DNA of 64,000 nt from positions 124,001 through 188,000 of the forward strand of contig NZ_BMRY01000001.1 of NCBI RefSeq assembly GCF_014648875.1. The letters are read 5' to 3'. This document shows positions 9,458 to 16,321 of the stretch, one piece after another. The notes under the pieces were generated by a model. The model was not told where the DNA came from, made no database searches, and saw only the letters and a program-made list of their open reading frames with translations. A program made the position numbers and the translations under genes. Origin of the DNA: Streptomyces parvus (GTDB lineage: Bacteria > Actinomycetota > Actinomycetes > Streptomycetales > Streptomycetaceae). How positions within the stretch are numbered: the stretch's first letter is position 1; every line of letters starts with the position of its first letter.

Positions 9458-10798
9458 CTAGCCGTTGCCGCCCTCCAGGTAGTTCTTCAGTCCGGGCACG
9501 GTGAGCGTGCCGCCGAACTGGCCGGCCTGCTTCACCGTCACCTTGGTGAAGAAGGCGAAGGGGACGTTCAGCGGCGGCGGGGTCTCGGGGCTGAAGGTGA
9601 TCGGGATGAGGCCGAAGAGGTTGCCCTTCAGCTCCTCCGTGTACATCGTCACCTCGCCGTTGCGGATCGTCGACGTGGAGCCGGGCCGCGACTTCACATG
9701 GCCCGTCGTGCCCGCGGGGCCGACGGTCAGCTGGTGCAGGTCCTTGATGTCGATGGCGCCGGCGGTGAACTTCAGCACCTTCTTGATGCTGCCGTCCGCC
9801 TTCTTCACCTCGACGATGCCGTGGTAGTCGAGACCGTGGAGCGTGAGCAGCGTCGACTCCAGCGTCCACGGGTCGGACGGGAGCAGCGGGATGCCGGGCT
9901 CCAGCTCGGCCGCGGCGAGCGCGTCCGGGTCGGCCTCGGGGCACGGGAAGCGGGGCTTGGCGCCGTCGGGGATGTTCTCGTCCTTCTTGGGGTCGAGTCC
10001 CTTGACGTCCTCGTCGAGCTCCTCGACGTCCTCGCCGGCCTTCTCCGCCGCCTCGCGGATGGCGTCGGCCGTCTTGTCTGACGCCTCCTTCGCCTTGTCG
10101 GCCGCGCCCTCGACCGGGTCCTTCTGCTGGTCCTTCGCCGGGTTCTCCGGCTGCTCGGACGGGGCCGGGGCCTCGGAGGTGGGGCTCGGGGACGGGTCGG
10201 CCGACTCCTCGGCCTTGTCCTCGTCCTTGTCCGGGCCGTCGAAGAGGTCCTTGAGGGCGTCGCCGAGGCCGAGCGGGTCGAGAGGGTTCTTCGACTTCGT
10301 GGGCGTCGGGGTCGCGGAGGGCTCGTCGGCGGGCTTCTCATCGGCGGACCGCGCCGACGTGTCCACGTCCGCGTCCGGCTTCGCGTCGGCCGCCGGGTCC
10401 TCGTCCGGGCCGGAGGCGGAACCGCTCGCCGAGGGCTTCGGGGTCGCGGAGTCGTCCTTGCCGGAGGCGTCGTCCTTCTCGTCCTTCGCCGTGGCCGAGG
10501 GGGACGGGGTCGCTTTCGGCGACTCGCTCTCGCTCGGCTCGTCGGACCGGGTGACGCACGGTCCCGGTGCGAAGGGAATGTCGCCGTTGTCGTCGGCCAG
10601 GGCGAGCTTGGGGGTCAGTCCCATGCCCACGAAGACCGCGGTCGGCATCGCCGCGAGCGCCAGCGCCTTCTTGCCGCTGGGCAGGTGGAGCTTGGTCAGC
10701 AGCGACTTCCTGGGGGCCGCGTGACGGGGGCTCTTGCGCTCGCGGAAGCCGTCGCCGGGGTGGTAGGCGTTCGTCTGCTGTTCGTCGTCACCCCGCAC
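9458..10798 (-). CDS. Secreted acidic Ser/Pro/Asp-rich protein of unknown function
   Basis: 446 residues from GTG 10798, chosen for the perfect GGGAGG site 5 nt upstream. The N terminus is basic (RERKSPRHAAPRKSLLTKL), then a hydrophobic segment (KKALALAAMPTAVFVGMGLTP) that looks like a long signal peptide or anchor. Next is a low-complexity Ser/Pro/Asp/Lys region (about residues 70-270; PSESESPKATPSPSATAKDE) with a charged helical part (AADKAKEASDKTADAIREAA). The compact C-terminal domain, about 150 residues, begins near FPCPEADPDALA. Its start lies 11 nt inside the DUF6114 gene. It is the last gene of the DUF6230-DUF6114 operon. No family recognised; a wall- or membrane-associated protein is likely. 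Confidence 0.8.
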   Translation of the reverse strand: MRGDDEQQTNAYHPGDGFRERKSPRHAAPRKSLLTKLHLPSGKKALALAAMPTAVFVGMGLTPKLALADDNGDIPFAPGPCVTRSDEPSESESPKATPSPSATAKDEKDDASGKDDSATPKPSASGSASGPDEDPAADAKPDADVDTSARSADEKPADEPSATPTPTKSKNPLDPLGLGDALKDLFDGPDKDEDKAEESADPSPSPTSEAPAPSEQPENPAKDQQKDPVEGAADKAKEASDKTADAIREAAEKAGEDVEELDEDVKGLDPKKDENIPDGAKPRFPCPEADPDALAAAELEPGIPLLPSDPWTLESTLLTLHGLDYHGIVEVKKADGSIKKVLKFTAGAIDIKDLHQLTVGPAGTTGHVKSRPGSTSTIRNGEVTMYTEELKGNLFGLIPITFSPETPPPLNVPFAFFTKVTVKQAGQFGGTLTVPGLKNYLEGGNG

Positions 10799-11333
10799 GG
10801 TGCCTCCCACCGTCGGCGTCGGCCGCCGTGTCGAACTCGGCGCCCTGCTGCTGCGGTACGGCCGCCGCACCCTGGAGCTCGGCCTCGGGCCGCTCCTCGT
10901 ACGGCTGCTCGTCGGACGGCGCCTGCTCGCTCTCCGGCCGGCCCGGCGCCCAGGAAATGGACAGGGCTCCGCCGACGAGCGCGAAGAGGAACCCGATGAG
11001 GAAGCCGCCGATGTTGGCCACGGGTATGGAGATCAGCGCGAGCAGGATCGCCGCGATACCGGCGAAGACCCGGACGATGTGGTGGAACCACATCGTCAGA
11101 CCCAGCGTGATCAGCAGAACCCCGATGATCAGGGAACCGGCGCCGGCGGTGGTGGACATCGTCAGCGTCATGTTGCCGAGGTGCAGGTCGGCGTACGGGA
11201 AATAGGCGATGGGCGCACCGCCGAGGATGGTGAACAGACCCGCCCAGAACGGCCGGTCACCCCGCCAGGTGCGGAAGCGTCGTCGGGCGACGCTGATGTA
11301 GTGCTCGTTCTGCCCTGTGGACTCGGGGCTCAT
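10788..11333 (-). CDS. DUF6114 integral membrane protein
   Basis: 181 residues from ATG 11333 with GGGAG upstream. Four hydrophobic segments follow a short cytoplasmic start: PFWAGLFTILGGAPIAYFPY, TTAGAGSLIIGVLLITLGLT, FAGIAAILLALISIPVANIG and FLIGFLFALVGGALSISW. The C terminus is acidic and Gln-rich. The arrangement DUF6230 then DUF6114 then an exported protein is a recurring Streptomyces gene set (from memory). No biochemical role is established that I know of. The tail overlaps the next gene, implying coupled translation and possibly a stoichiometric complex. Confidence 0.85.
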   Translation of the reverse strand: MSPESTGQNEHYISVARRRFRTWRGDRPFWAGLFTILGGAPIAYFPYADLHLGNMTLTMSTTAGAGSLIIGVLLITLGLTMWFHHIVRVFAGIAAILLALISIPVANIGGFLIGFLFALVGGALSISWAPGRPESEQAPSDEQPYEERPEAELQGAAAVPQQQGAEFDTAADADGGRHRAG

Positions 11334-11428
11334 GGAAAACAGCTCCCTGGAACCGGTACTGCCGTAAAGGAGAAGGGGTGGGCGGCCGGAAGACCCGCCG
11401 GGGGTGTTCCGGCCACCCGGGCGAGTGC

Positions 11429-12082
11429 TTAGAAGCACTCCTTGACGCCCGTGTGCAGCCTCAGCTTCAGGTCGCTGAGCTTGAAGGTGCCGGCCGTGGT
11501 CGCCCACGCCGTCTGCTTCACGTTGGTCAGCACGGCCTTGTCGGCGCGCTGCGCGAAGCCGCCCTGCTTGGCCTGGGTGCCCGGCTGGATGCCGATGCTC
11601 CCGGGCTTGTTCTCCTTCTTCAGCGATCCGGCCGCGACACCGATGTCGATGTTCTCGAAGTCGGCGTCGGCGTCGAGCTCCGCGACGTCCAGGTAGAGGT
11701 TGGTCGCGACGACCGGCTTCTTCGGGTTGGTGCCGGCGTTCAGCATGAGGCTGACGTTGCCGAGGAAGGGGACCTTCGGCGTGACGACCGACTGGCACAT
11801 GTTGGTGATCTTGGCGTCGCTGAAGCCCGACACCGCGACCGCGTGCGCCTGGTCCTTCTCGCCCTCGATGTCCTTGCCGACCGCGACGCTGCCGTACTGG
11901 ACGAAGTTCTCGCCCTCAAGACGGTCCGTGCTGACCTTGAAGCTCTGGCCGGAAACGCTGAACGAAGCCGCCAGCGCACCCTGGGCCAGGCCTATGCCCA
12001 CCGCGGCCGTCGCGGCGACGCTCGGCACCATGACCAGAGCGAACCGCTTCCATCTCGTCCCACCGCGAACCTGGGAACCCAT
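11429..12082 (-). CDS. DUF6230 exported protein (older annotations: cholesterol esterase)
   Basis: 217 residues from ATG 12082 preceded by AAGGAG. An N-terminal basic stretch and hydrophobic segment (RFALVMVPSVAATAAVGIGLAQGALAA, written here as two parts: RFALVMVPSVAATAAVG and IGLAQGALAA) form a signal peptide or anchor. The rest is a soluble beta-rich domain (FSVSGQSFKVSTDRLEGENF to the C terminus) with two cysteines, one near the middle (NMCQSVV) and one penultimate (KECF). No serine-hydrolase motif is visible, so the old name cholesterol esterase seems unsupported. It is the first gene of the three-gene operon and has a long upstream region. Confidence 0.85.
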   Translation of the reverse strand: MGSQVRGGTRWKRFALVMVPSVAATAAVGIGLAQGALAASFSVSGQSFKVSTDRLEGENFVQYGSVAVGKDIEGEKDQAHAVAVSGFSDAKITNMCQSVVTPKVPFLGNVSLMLNAGTNPKKPVVATNLYLDVAELDADADFENIDIGVAAGSLKKENKPGSIGIQPGTQAKQGGFAQRADKAVLTNVKQTAWATTAGTFKLSDLKLRLHTGVKECF

Positions 12083-12646
12083 ACTTGCTCCTTCTTCTCG
12101 GACGTACATCTCCGGCCGGGCGTCGTGCCCGTCCTGGGATGGGAGAAGTGCTACGTCCTCGGGAAGGAGAGCGCCCGTATCGGAGACGTGTCCCGCATCC
12201 GATCCACCGGCGTTCACCCCCGAGCGACAACCACTGGCCGCACGTTCCGCACGGCCGGTCGGACAGGCCCCGCCCGTGAGCGGGAACCCCCCTGTCCACG
12301 GCCGGCGCCTCTGCCGCCGGCCCACCCGGTGGGGACCCAACAGACCCTCGGGCACCGGCTGGAGACCGGGCTGAAGGTATTGGACCGAGCGTGGCCGATC
12401 GTGGTGCATTCACGGCCCTGACACAAGGGGGATCGTTACTGGCTAGTAACGGCCCGATAACCGGAGGACGACAGGGCGGCATCGAGCGGCGACACAGGGT
12501 GGCACGAAAGGGACATCGGAATGGCGGGAAACTTCCTGGAAACAGGACAGAACAGCCCGCCGGACTTACTGCGGGTAACAGTTTGCATCTTTGTCAAGAT
12601 TTGGTAAAGCGAAGGCCTCCGGGGCCCTTCTTCGACGTCAGAACGG
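12083..12646. promoter_or_regulatory. Long non-coding region upstream of the DUF6230 operon
   Basis: About 560 bp without a credible gene between the DUF6230 start and the ybbN terminator. It must hold the operon promoter. The most distinct element is the 18-bp palindrome at 12434-12451. The part nearest the gene (12090-12330) is ordinary G/C-rich sequence; 12560-12610 is unusually A/T-rich (GTTTGCATCTTTGTCAAGAT). No firm -35/-10 pair was identified. Confidence 0.5.
12434..12451. promoter_or_regulatory. Palindromic operator candidate
   Basis: Perfect inverted repeat CGTTACT-GGCT-AGTAACG, 7-bp arms with a 4-bp spacer, in the intergenic region upstream of the DUF6230 operon. Size and symmetry fit a TetR-family dimer. 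The cognate protein is unknown. Confidence 0.5.
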
Positions 12647-12682
12647 CAAAACGGCCGCCCCGCCCGGTGGGCAGTGCGGCCG
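12647..12682 (-). terminator. Terminator of ybbN
   Basis: On the reverse strand, outer stem CGGCCGC/GCGGCCG (12652-12658, 12676-12682) encloses an inner stem GCCC/GGGC (12662-12665, 12669-12672). It is followed by TTTT (12647-12650), 29 nt after the ybbN stop. A conventional intrinsic terminator. Confidence 0.6.
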
Positions 12683-12710
12683 CCTTGTCACATCGGCACA
12701 ATCAGGCTCG

Positions 12711-13682
12711 TCAGAACAGAACGCGGGCCAGCGCGGTGCGCGCGGCGGTGACCCTGGGGTCCTCCGGACCGATCACCTCGAACAGCTCCAGCAGCCGCAG
12801 CCGTGCGGTGTTCCGGTCGTCGCCGGCCGTGCGACGGACCGCCTCGACGAGCCGGCCGAAGGCGTCCTCGACATGACCGCCGACCAGATCGAGATCGGCC
12901 GCGGCGATCTGGGCGTCCACATCGCCCGGATTGTCCGCCGCTTCCTTGCGGACCGCCTGCGGGTCCATGCTCTGGACGCGGCCGAGCAGCTCCGCCTGGG
13001 CGAGGCCGAGCTTGGCCTCCGGGTTGCCCGGTTCGTCCACGAGGACGTTCTTGTACGCCTGGATCGCCCCGCCGAAGTCATTGGCGTCGAGCGCGGACGC
13101 GGCGGCCTCCAGCAGCGCATCGTAGGGACCGGCCGGCACCTCGGCCGGGGCCGCGCCCGGCGCCCCGGCGTCCGGGTCGACGACGATCCCGGTGAGGCCG
13201 AAGCGCTCCTCGCCGACCTGGATCAGCTGGTCCAGCGTCTCGCGGATCTGGGCCTCGGGGGCGGCGCCCTGGAAGAGCGGGAGGGCCTGACCGGCGACGA
13301 CGGCGAAAACGGCCGGAATGCCCTGGATGCCGAACTGCTGCATCAGCATCTGGTTGGCGTCGACATCGACCTTGGCCAGCAGGAAGCGGCCGTTGTACTC
13401 GACGGCCAGGCGCTCCAGCAGGGGGCCGAGCTGCTTGCACGGCTCGCACCACTCGGCCCAGAAGTCGATGACGACGGGGACCTCGGCGGAGCGCTGGAGG
13501 ACATCGCGCTCAAAACCGGCTTCATCGACGTCGATCACCAGGGCGGCGGGCGACACGGCGCCGGCGCCCCCGGTGCGGGCGGCCTCCGCGCGGGCCTGCT
13601 CCGCCTTGGCCTTGGCCTCTCCGGCCGCCTTGACCGCGGCGAGGTCGACAACGCCGCTCATGGACATGTTCCTAGGCTGCAT
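12711..13682 (-). CDS. ybbN: Thioredoxin-like co-chaperone YbbN (CnoX-type), thioredoxin plus TPR
   Basis: 323 residues from ATG 13682 (MQPRNMSMSGVVDLAAVK), selected because GGGGGAGG sits 8 nt upstream. Two further in-frame ATGs follow at 13667 and 13661. Residues about 45-150 form a thioredoxin fold with active-site motif WCEPC (FWAEWCEPCKQLGPL). Residues about 195-323 are helical TPR-like repeats (YDALLEAAASALDANDFGGA, PEAKLGLAQAELLGR). In E. coli this family protects chaperone clients from oxidation. The gene is a monocistron divergent from tetR; the intergenic region has two palindromes that could couple the two. Confidence 0.93.
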   Translation of the reverse strand: MQPRNMSMSGVVDLAAVKAAGEAKAKAEQARAEAARTGGAGAVSPAALVIDVDEAGFERDVLQRSAEVPVVIDFWAEWCEPCKQLGPLLERLAVEYNGRFLLAKVDVDANQMLMQQFGIQGIPAVFAVVAGQALPLFQGAAPEAQIRETLDQLIQVGEERFGLTGIVVDPDAGAPGAAPAEVPAGPYDALLEAAASALDANDFGGAIQAYKNVLVDEPGNPEAKLGLAQAELLGRVQSMDPQAVRKEAADNPGDVDAQIAAADLDLVGGHVEDAFGRLVEAVRRTAGDDRNTARLRLLELFEVIGPEDPRVTAARTALARVLF

Positions 13683-13794
13683 ACGTACATCCTCCCCCGA
13701 GAACACGCCGCTGCGAAAAGCGAGCGCGAGAACCGGCCCGGCCCGGGCCCCCGCCGGCGTGCGGGGGCGTACGGACCGGAACGGTCGCGGGCCC

Positions 13795-13836
13795 CTGAAA
13801 GACCCTGGTGGACCTCTGAAAGACCCTGGTGGACCT
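13795..13836. repeat. Perfect tandem 21-bp direct repeat
   Basis: Two identical copies, 13795-13815 and 13816-13836, each starting CTGAAAGACCCTGG and ending TGGACCT. A degenerate third copy (CCTGAAGGCCCCGGTGG) lies near 13894-13910. Two helical turns per unit would place both copies on the same DNA face. Confidence 0.85.
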
Positions 13837-13960
13837 GCCGGATCCCCATCCGGCCGGTCCGTTCGGCTCCGGGTCCCCACCCGGCGCCTGGGGCCCCTGA
13901 AGGCCCCGGTGGCTGTCGTTCGTGTTCCGTGGCGTTCGGGGCGGGTCCGAGCCACCTTCC

Positions 13961-13983
13961 TTACGCTACGACCCGTAGCGTAA
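13961..13983. promoter_or_regulatory. 10-bp-arm inverted repeat, operator candidate
   Basis: Arms TTACGCTACG (13961-13970) and CGTAGCGTAA (13974-13983) are exact reverse complements separated by ACC. The site is centrally placed between the divergent ybbN and tetR genes. Symmetry and length fit a TetR-family dimer; an overlapping promoter is likely but not resolved. Confidence 0.6.
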
Positions 13984-14056
13984 CTGCCGATCAGCCCGCC
14001 GGAACAGATCGTCCCGGTGATCTGTCTCACGGGCCCCGGGGCGCAACCGTTCTCCC

Positions 14057-14068
14057 TACCGACCGGTA
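14057..14068. promoter_or_regulatory. tetR-proximal palindrome, candidate autoregulatory site
   Basis: TACCGACCGGTA: 5-bp arms TACCG/CGGTA around AC, 13 bp before the tetR start codon. The ACCG-CGGT core is a common TetR-type operator shape. Its position over the expected -10 region or transcription start suggests autorepression. Confidence 0.5.
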
Positions 14069-14081
14069 TGGTCGCCGCATC

Positions 14082-14708
14082 ATGAGCGCCACCGACCCCA
14101 AAGCCACTCGAACAGGACGTCCGCGCAGCACCGCGGCCGATGCCGCGATCCTCGACGCGACGCGGGAGTCCCTGGTGGATCTCGGCTGGTCGAAGCTGAC
14201 GATGAGCGATGTGGCCACCCGGGCCGGGGTCGCCAAGACGACCCTCTACCGGCGCTGGGCGGGCAAGAACGAACTCGTCGTGGACGCGGTCGCGGTCCTC
14301 TTCGACGAGCTGGAGCTGCCCGACCGGGGCAGCCTGGCCGCCGATGTGCAGGGCGTCGTGCTCCAGTTCGCCGCGCTGCTGGAGCGGCCGGAGGCCCGTA
14401 CGGCGCTGATGGCCGTGGTCGCGGAGTCCACCCGCGACGACTCGCTGCGCCGACGGATCCGCTCGGCCATCGTGGACCGGCAGAAACGGCTGGTGCTGCT
14501 GGGCCGGGAGCGCGCCCAGGCCCGTGGCGAACTGCGGTACGAGGACGACGCGTCGGCCGCCGCCCGCAACGCGGACCTGATCTTCGACGTGATCGCCGGA
14601 GCGGTGGTGCACCGGACGCTGGTGAGCGCGGAGCCGGTGGACGCCGAGTGGGCGAGCGGCTTCACCTCGCTGCTGCTGCTGGGACTGGCGGGCGCTCAGG
14701 CGGGGTGA
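14082..14708 (+). CDS. TetR-family transcriptional regulator
   Basis: 208 residues from ATG 14082 (MSATDPKATRTGRPRSTAA). The N-terminal helix-turn-helix occupies about residues 20-65, with TMSDVATRAGVAKTTLYRRW as the HTH core. The C-terminal ligand domain matches the TetR C-terminal type often seen with this HTH (IFDVIAGAVVHRTLVSAEPVD, LLLLGLAGAQAG). It is divergent from ybbN and flanked by two palindromes. Its 3' end overlaps the convergent sdpB-like gene by 47 bp, so the two mRNAs are complementary there. The ligand is unknown; ybbN or itself are the nearest plausible targets. Confidence 0.9.
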   Translation: MSATDPKATRTGRPRSTAADAAILDATRESLVDLGWSKLTMSDVATRAGVAKTTLYRRWAGKNELVVDAVAVLFDELELPDRGSLAADVQGVVLQFAALLERPEARTALMAVVAESTRDDSLRRRIRSAIVDRQKRLVLLGRERAQARGELRYEDDASAAARNADLIFDVIAGAVVHRTLVSAEPVDAEWASGFTSLLLLGLAGAQAG

Positions 14709-15582
14709 GACTCCGCGCACGCGGTCCGGCGCGCAGACCCGCGCCCAGCGGGAGGCAGAGGAGGACGAGCCCCGCCCACATGGCGAAGGCGAAGCTCCAC
14801 AGCCCCATCATCAGCGCGATGGAGAGATGGAAGAGGAAGCCGGCCACCAGCAGGTACAGGCGGTAGCGCCGCGGCAGCAGCAGGGCCAGAGCGAGGCCCA
14901 GTTCGATGAACAGGGGCACCCACGTCAGCGCCGCGACCCCCAGAGGCTGCCGGACGACGAGGTCCACCACCGGGTGGAGCCACCCGGGAGCGCCGAAGGC
15001 GAGGTTGTTGGTCCAGTACCACATCGCGGTTCCGTCCGCCCACTCCGCATGGGGAAGCTTCGCGACGCAGGCCTGGAAGTACAGGAACGACATCTGCAAC
15101 TGGGCCATGAACAGGGCGGAGCAACAGGCGAAGGCCGTGACCTGCGAGCGCACCGAGCCGGTCCGTTCCTCCGGCGGGTCGTCCCAGTGCCAGCGCCGGG
15201 GATCACCGAGGGCCGCGAGGGCGAGGAGGACGGCGAGGTTGCACGCGATCTGATCGCCGCCGTCCGGGATGGCGACATTGGCCCAGACGCTGTACGTGAT
15301 CCACAGGTGCGGCAGCGCCGTCCACCTGGGCCGCCAGCCGGACGCGACGACGAGCAGGACCGCCACGCACACCAGCCGCGCCACGTCCAGGCGTTGCTCG
15401 GGAACGTGGCAGAACAGGCCGACCGACCGCAGTCCGTCGCAGCCCACGATGTCGTCGCGGCCCGCGGACGGGCGGAAGAGCGTGTCGGAACCGCTCCACA
15501 GAAGGGTGCCCGATGTGGCAAGGGCCACCAGCGTGCGTGCCAGTCCGTAGACGTTGGTCCACGGCGACGGGAAGGATCTCAT
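14662..15582 (-). CDS. SdpB-like multipass membrane protein (peptide-toxin maturation)
   Basis: 306 residues from ATG 15582, overlapping the SdpA-like stop by 4 nt (ATGA). It is strongly hydrophobic with about six to seven helices: about 12-30, 66-82, 92-105, 112-126, 148-172, 218-237 and 243-278. Sequence features match the SdpB/HTTM-like family: a polar loop DGGDQIACNLAVLLALAA, LPHAEWADGTAMWYWTNNLA and the C-terminal pair of helices FHLSIALMMGLWSFAFAMW. In Bacillus subtilis SdpA and SdpB are needed to process pro-SdpC to the active peptide; that role is inferred here from context. The last 47 bp overlap the convergent tetR gene. A GTG at 15588 is an alternative start. Confidence 0.8.
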   Translation of the reverse strand: MRSFPSPWTNVYGLARTLVALATSGTLLWSGSDTLFRPSAGRDDIVGCDGLRSVGLFCHVPEQRLDVARLVCVAVLLVVASGWRPRWTALPHLWITYSVWANVAIPDGGDQIACNLAVLLALAALGDPRRWHWDDPPEERTGSVRSQVTAFACCSALFMAQLQMSFLYFQACVAKLPHAEWADGTAMWYWTNNLAFGAPGWLHPVVDLVVRQPLGVAALTWVPLFIELGLALALLLPRRYRLYLLVAGFLFHLSIALMMGLWSFAFAMWAGLVLLCLPLGAGLRAGPRARSLTPPERPPVPAAAAR

Positions 15583-16175
15583 CCGCACGTCACCTCCAGG
15601 ATCCGCACACTCTCCGGCGTGTGGGTGTCCGCGTAGAAGTCGCGCCAGGCGTACGGAACGGGCAGCTGGTCGACCAGCGCGACCCGGCCGCACAGGGTGG
15701 GCGACGGCGACGGGTTGCCGACCGGGGTGATGTCCGCGCTCGCGCGGTCGAGACAGTCCGTCAGCGCACGGCGTTCGCATGCGAAGGGTTTGGTGTCCTG
15801 GACCTGGTAGAACAGCAGGCCGATCTCCAGGCCCTGGGCTCGCGACTCCCGATTGAAGCCGTACTCGGCGTGCCGGCCCGACCGCAGGCCGCGCCAGGTG
15901 CCGTCGACCAGGCCGTAGGGGTCCATGTCCGTCTCCCTCGGAGATTTGGTGAAGAACGCCCACCCTTGGGGGACCACGGTCCGCGTAGTGGATTCCACCG
16001 AGTCCTGTCCCGGCAACTTCACTGCGTTGTCCGGTAGTTGTGTCTGCACCACATACAGGAGGAGCACCGCCCACACAGCGGTGACTCCTGCCGCCAGGGA
16101 CCGTGGTACGCGACGGGCACGGGGCGGGGAGATCGACAGCCGGGCCCACCGGCGACCGCTCGCTGGCCAGTTCAT
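15579..16175 (-). CDS. SdpA-like membrane-anchored protein (peptide-toxin maturation)
   Basis: 198 residues from ATG 16175, with AAGGA about 10 nt upstream. A basic N terminus is followed by one membrane helix (SLAAGVTAVWAVLLLYVVQT, about 26-45) and an extracytoplasmic or soluble domain. The family-like motif GWAFFTKSPRETDMDPY lies at 71-87, and RDFYADTHTPESV near the C terminus. Four cysteines (133, 141, 162, 197) in the external part could form two disulfides. The stop overlaps the SdpB-like start (ATGA). The small anchored SdpA-type protein next to a multipass SdpB-type protein, just downstream of an SdpC-type precursor, is the basis for the call. Confidence 0.78.
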   Translation of the reverse strand: MNWPASGRRWARLSISPPRARRVPRSLAAGVTAVWAVLLLYVVQTQLPDNAVKLPGQDSVESTTRTVVPQGWAFFTKSPRETDMDPYGLVDGTWRGLRSGRHAEYGFNRESRAQGLEIGLLFYQVQDTKPFACERRALTDCLDRASADITPVGNPSPSPTLCGRVALVDQLPVPYAWRDFYADTHTPESVRILEVTCG

Positions 16176-16210
16176 AGGAGGTCTTCCTTCGCTCGTTGCT
16201 CGACGCGGTC

Positions 16211-16250
16211 ACCGTTCTTCCCCGGCACCGGGGTGCCGGGGAAGAACGGT
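16211..16250. terminator. Perfect 19-bp hairpin between the toxin gene and its maturation genes
   Basis: Arms 16211-16229 and 16232-16250 are exact reverse complements (ACCGTTCTTCC... / ...GGAAGAACGGT) around a 2-nt centre. It lies 71 nt after the sdpC-like stop and 35 nt before the sdpA-like start on the reverse strand. There is no T-tract. It may end or attenuate transcription, or stabilise the 3' end of the toxin mRNA. Confidence 0.75.
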
Positions 16251-16321
16251 GCGGGACGGCTGACGCGTCGGCCCGGCGGGGTGTCCGGGCCGGGGGACCG
16301 GCTCCGGGCGCCCCGCCGCCG

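Larger units (their letters stand above)
13683..14081. promoter_or_regulatory. ybbN/tetR divergent intergenic region
   Basis: About 400 bp holding the ybbN ribosome site (GGGGGAGG, rev., just above 13682), a perfect tandem 21-bp duplication (13795-13836), a 23-bp inverted repeat (13961-13983) and a 12-bp palindrome just before tetR (14057-14068). No coding sequence is visible. Confidence 0.6.

Noticed and set aside
11429..12082. Function of DUF6230 protein as cholesterol esterase
   Set aside because: No GxSxG or catalytic triad is visible; the name is only a historical annotation.
12566..12578. TTACTGCGGGTAA as a second copy of the 12434 operator
   Set aside because: Half-site spacing and symmetry differ from the first site (5 rather than 6 central bases), and it lies in a generally A/T-rich stretch.
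14662..16212. Single 516-codon reverse frame covering the SdpB-like gene and sequence above it
   Set aside because: Its upstream part is out of frame with the SdpA-like protein, which has a membrane helix, family motifs and an ATGA junction at 15579-15582; the shorter SdpB-like start is better supported.
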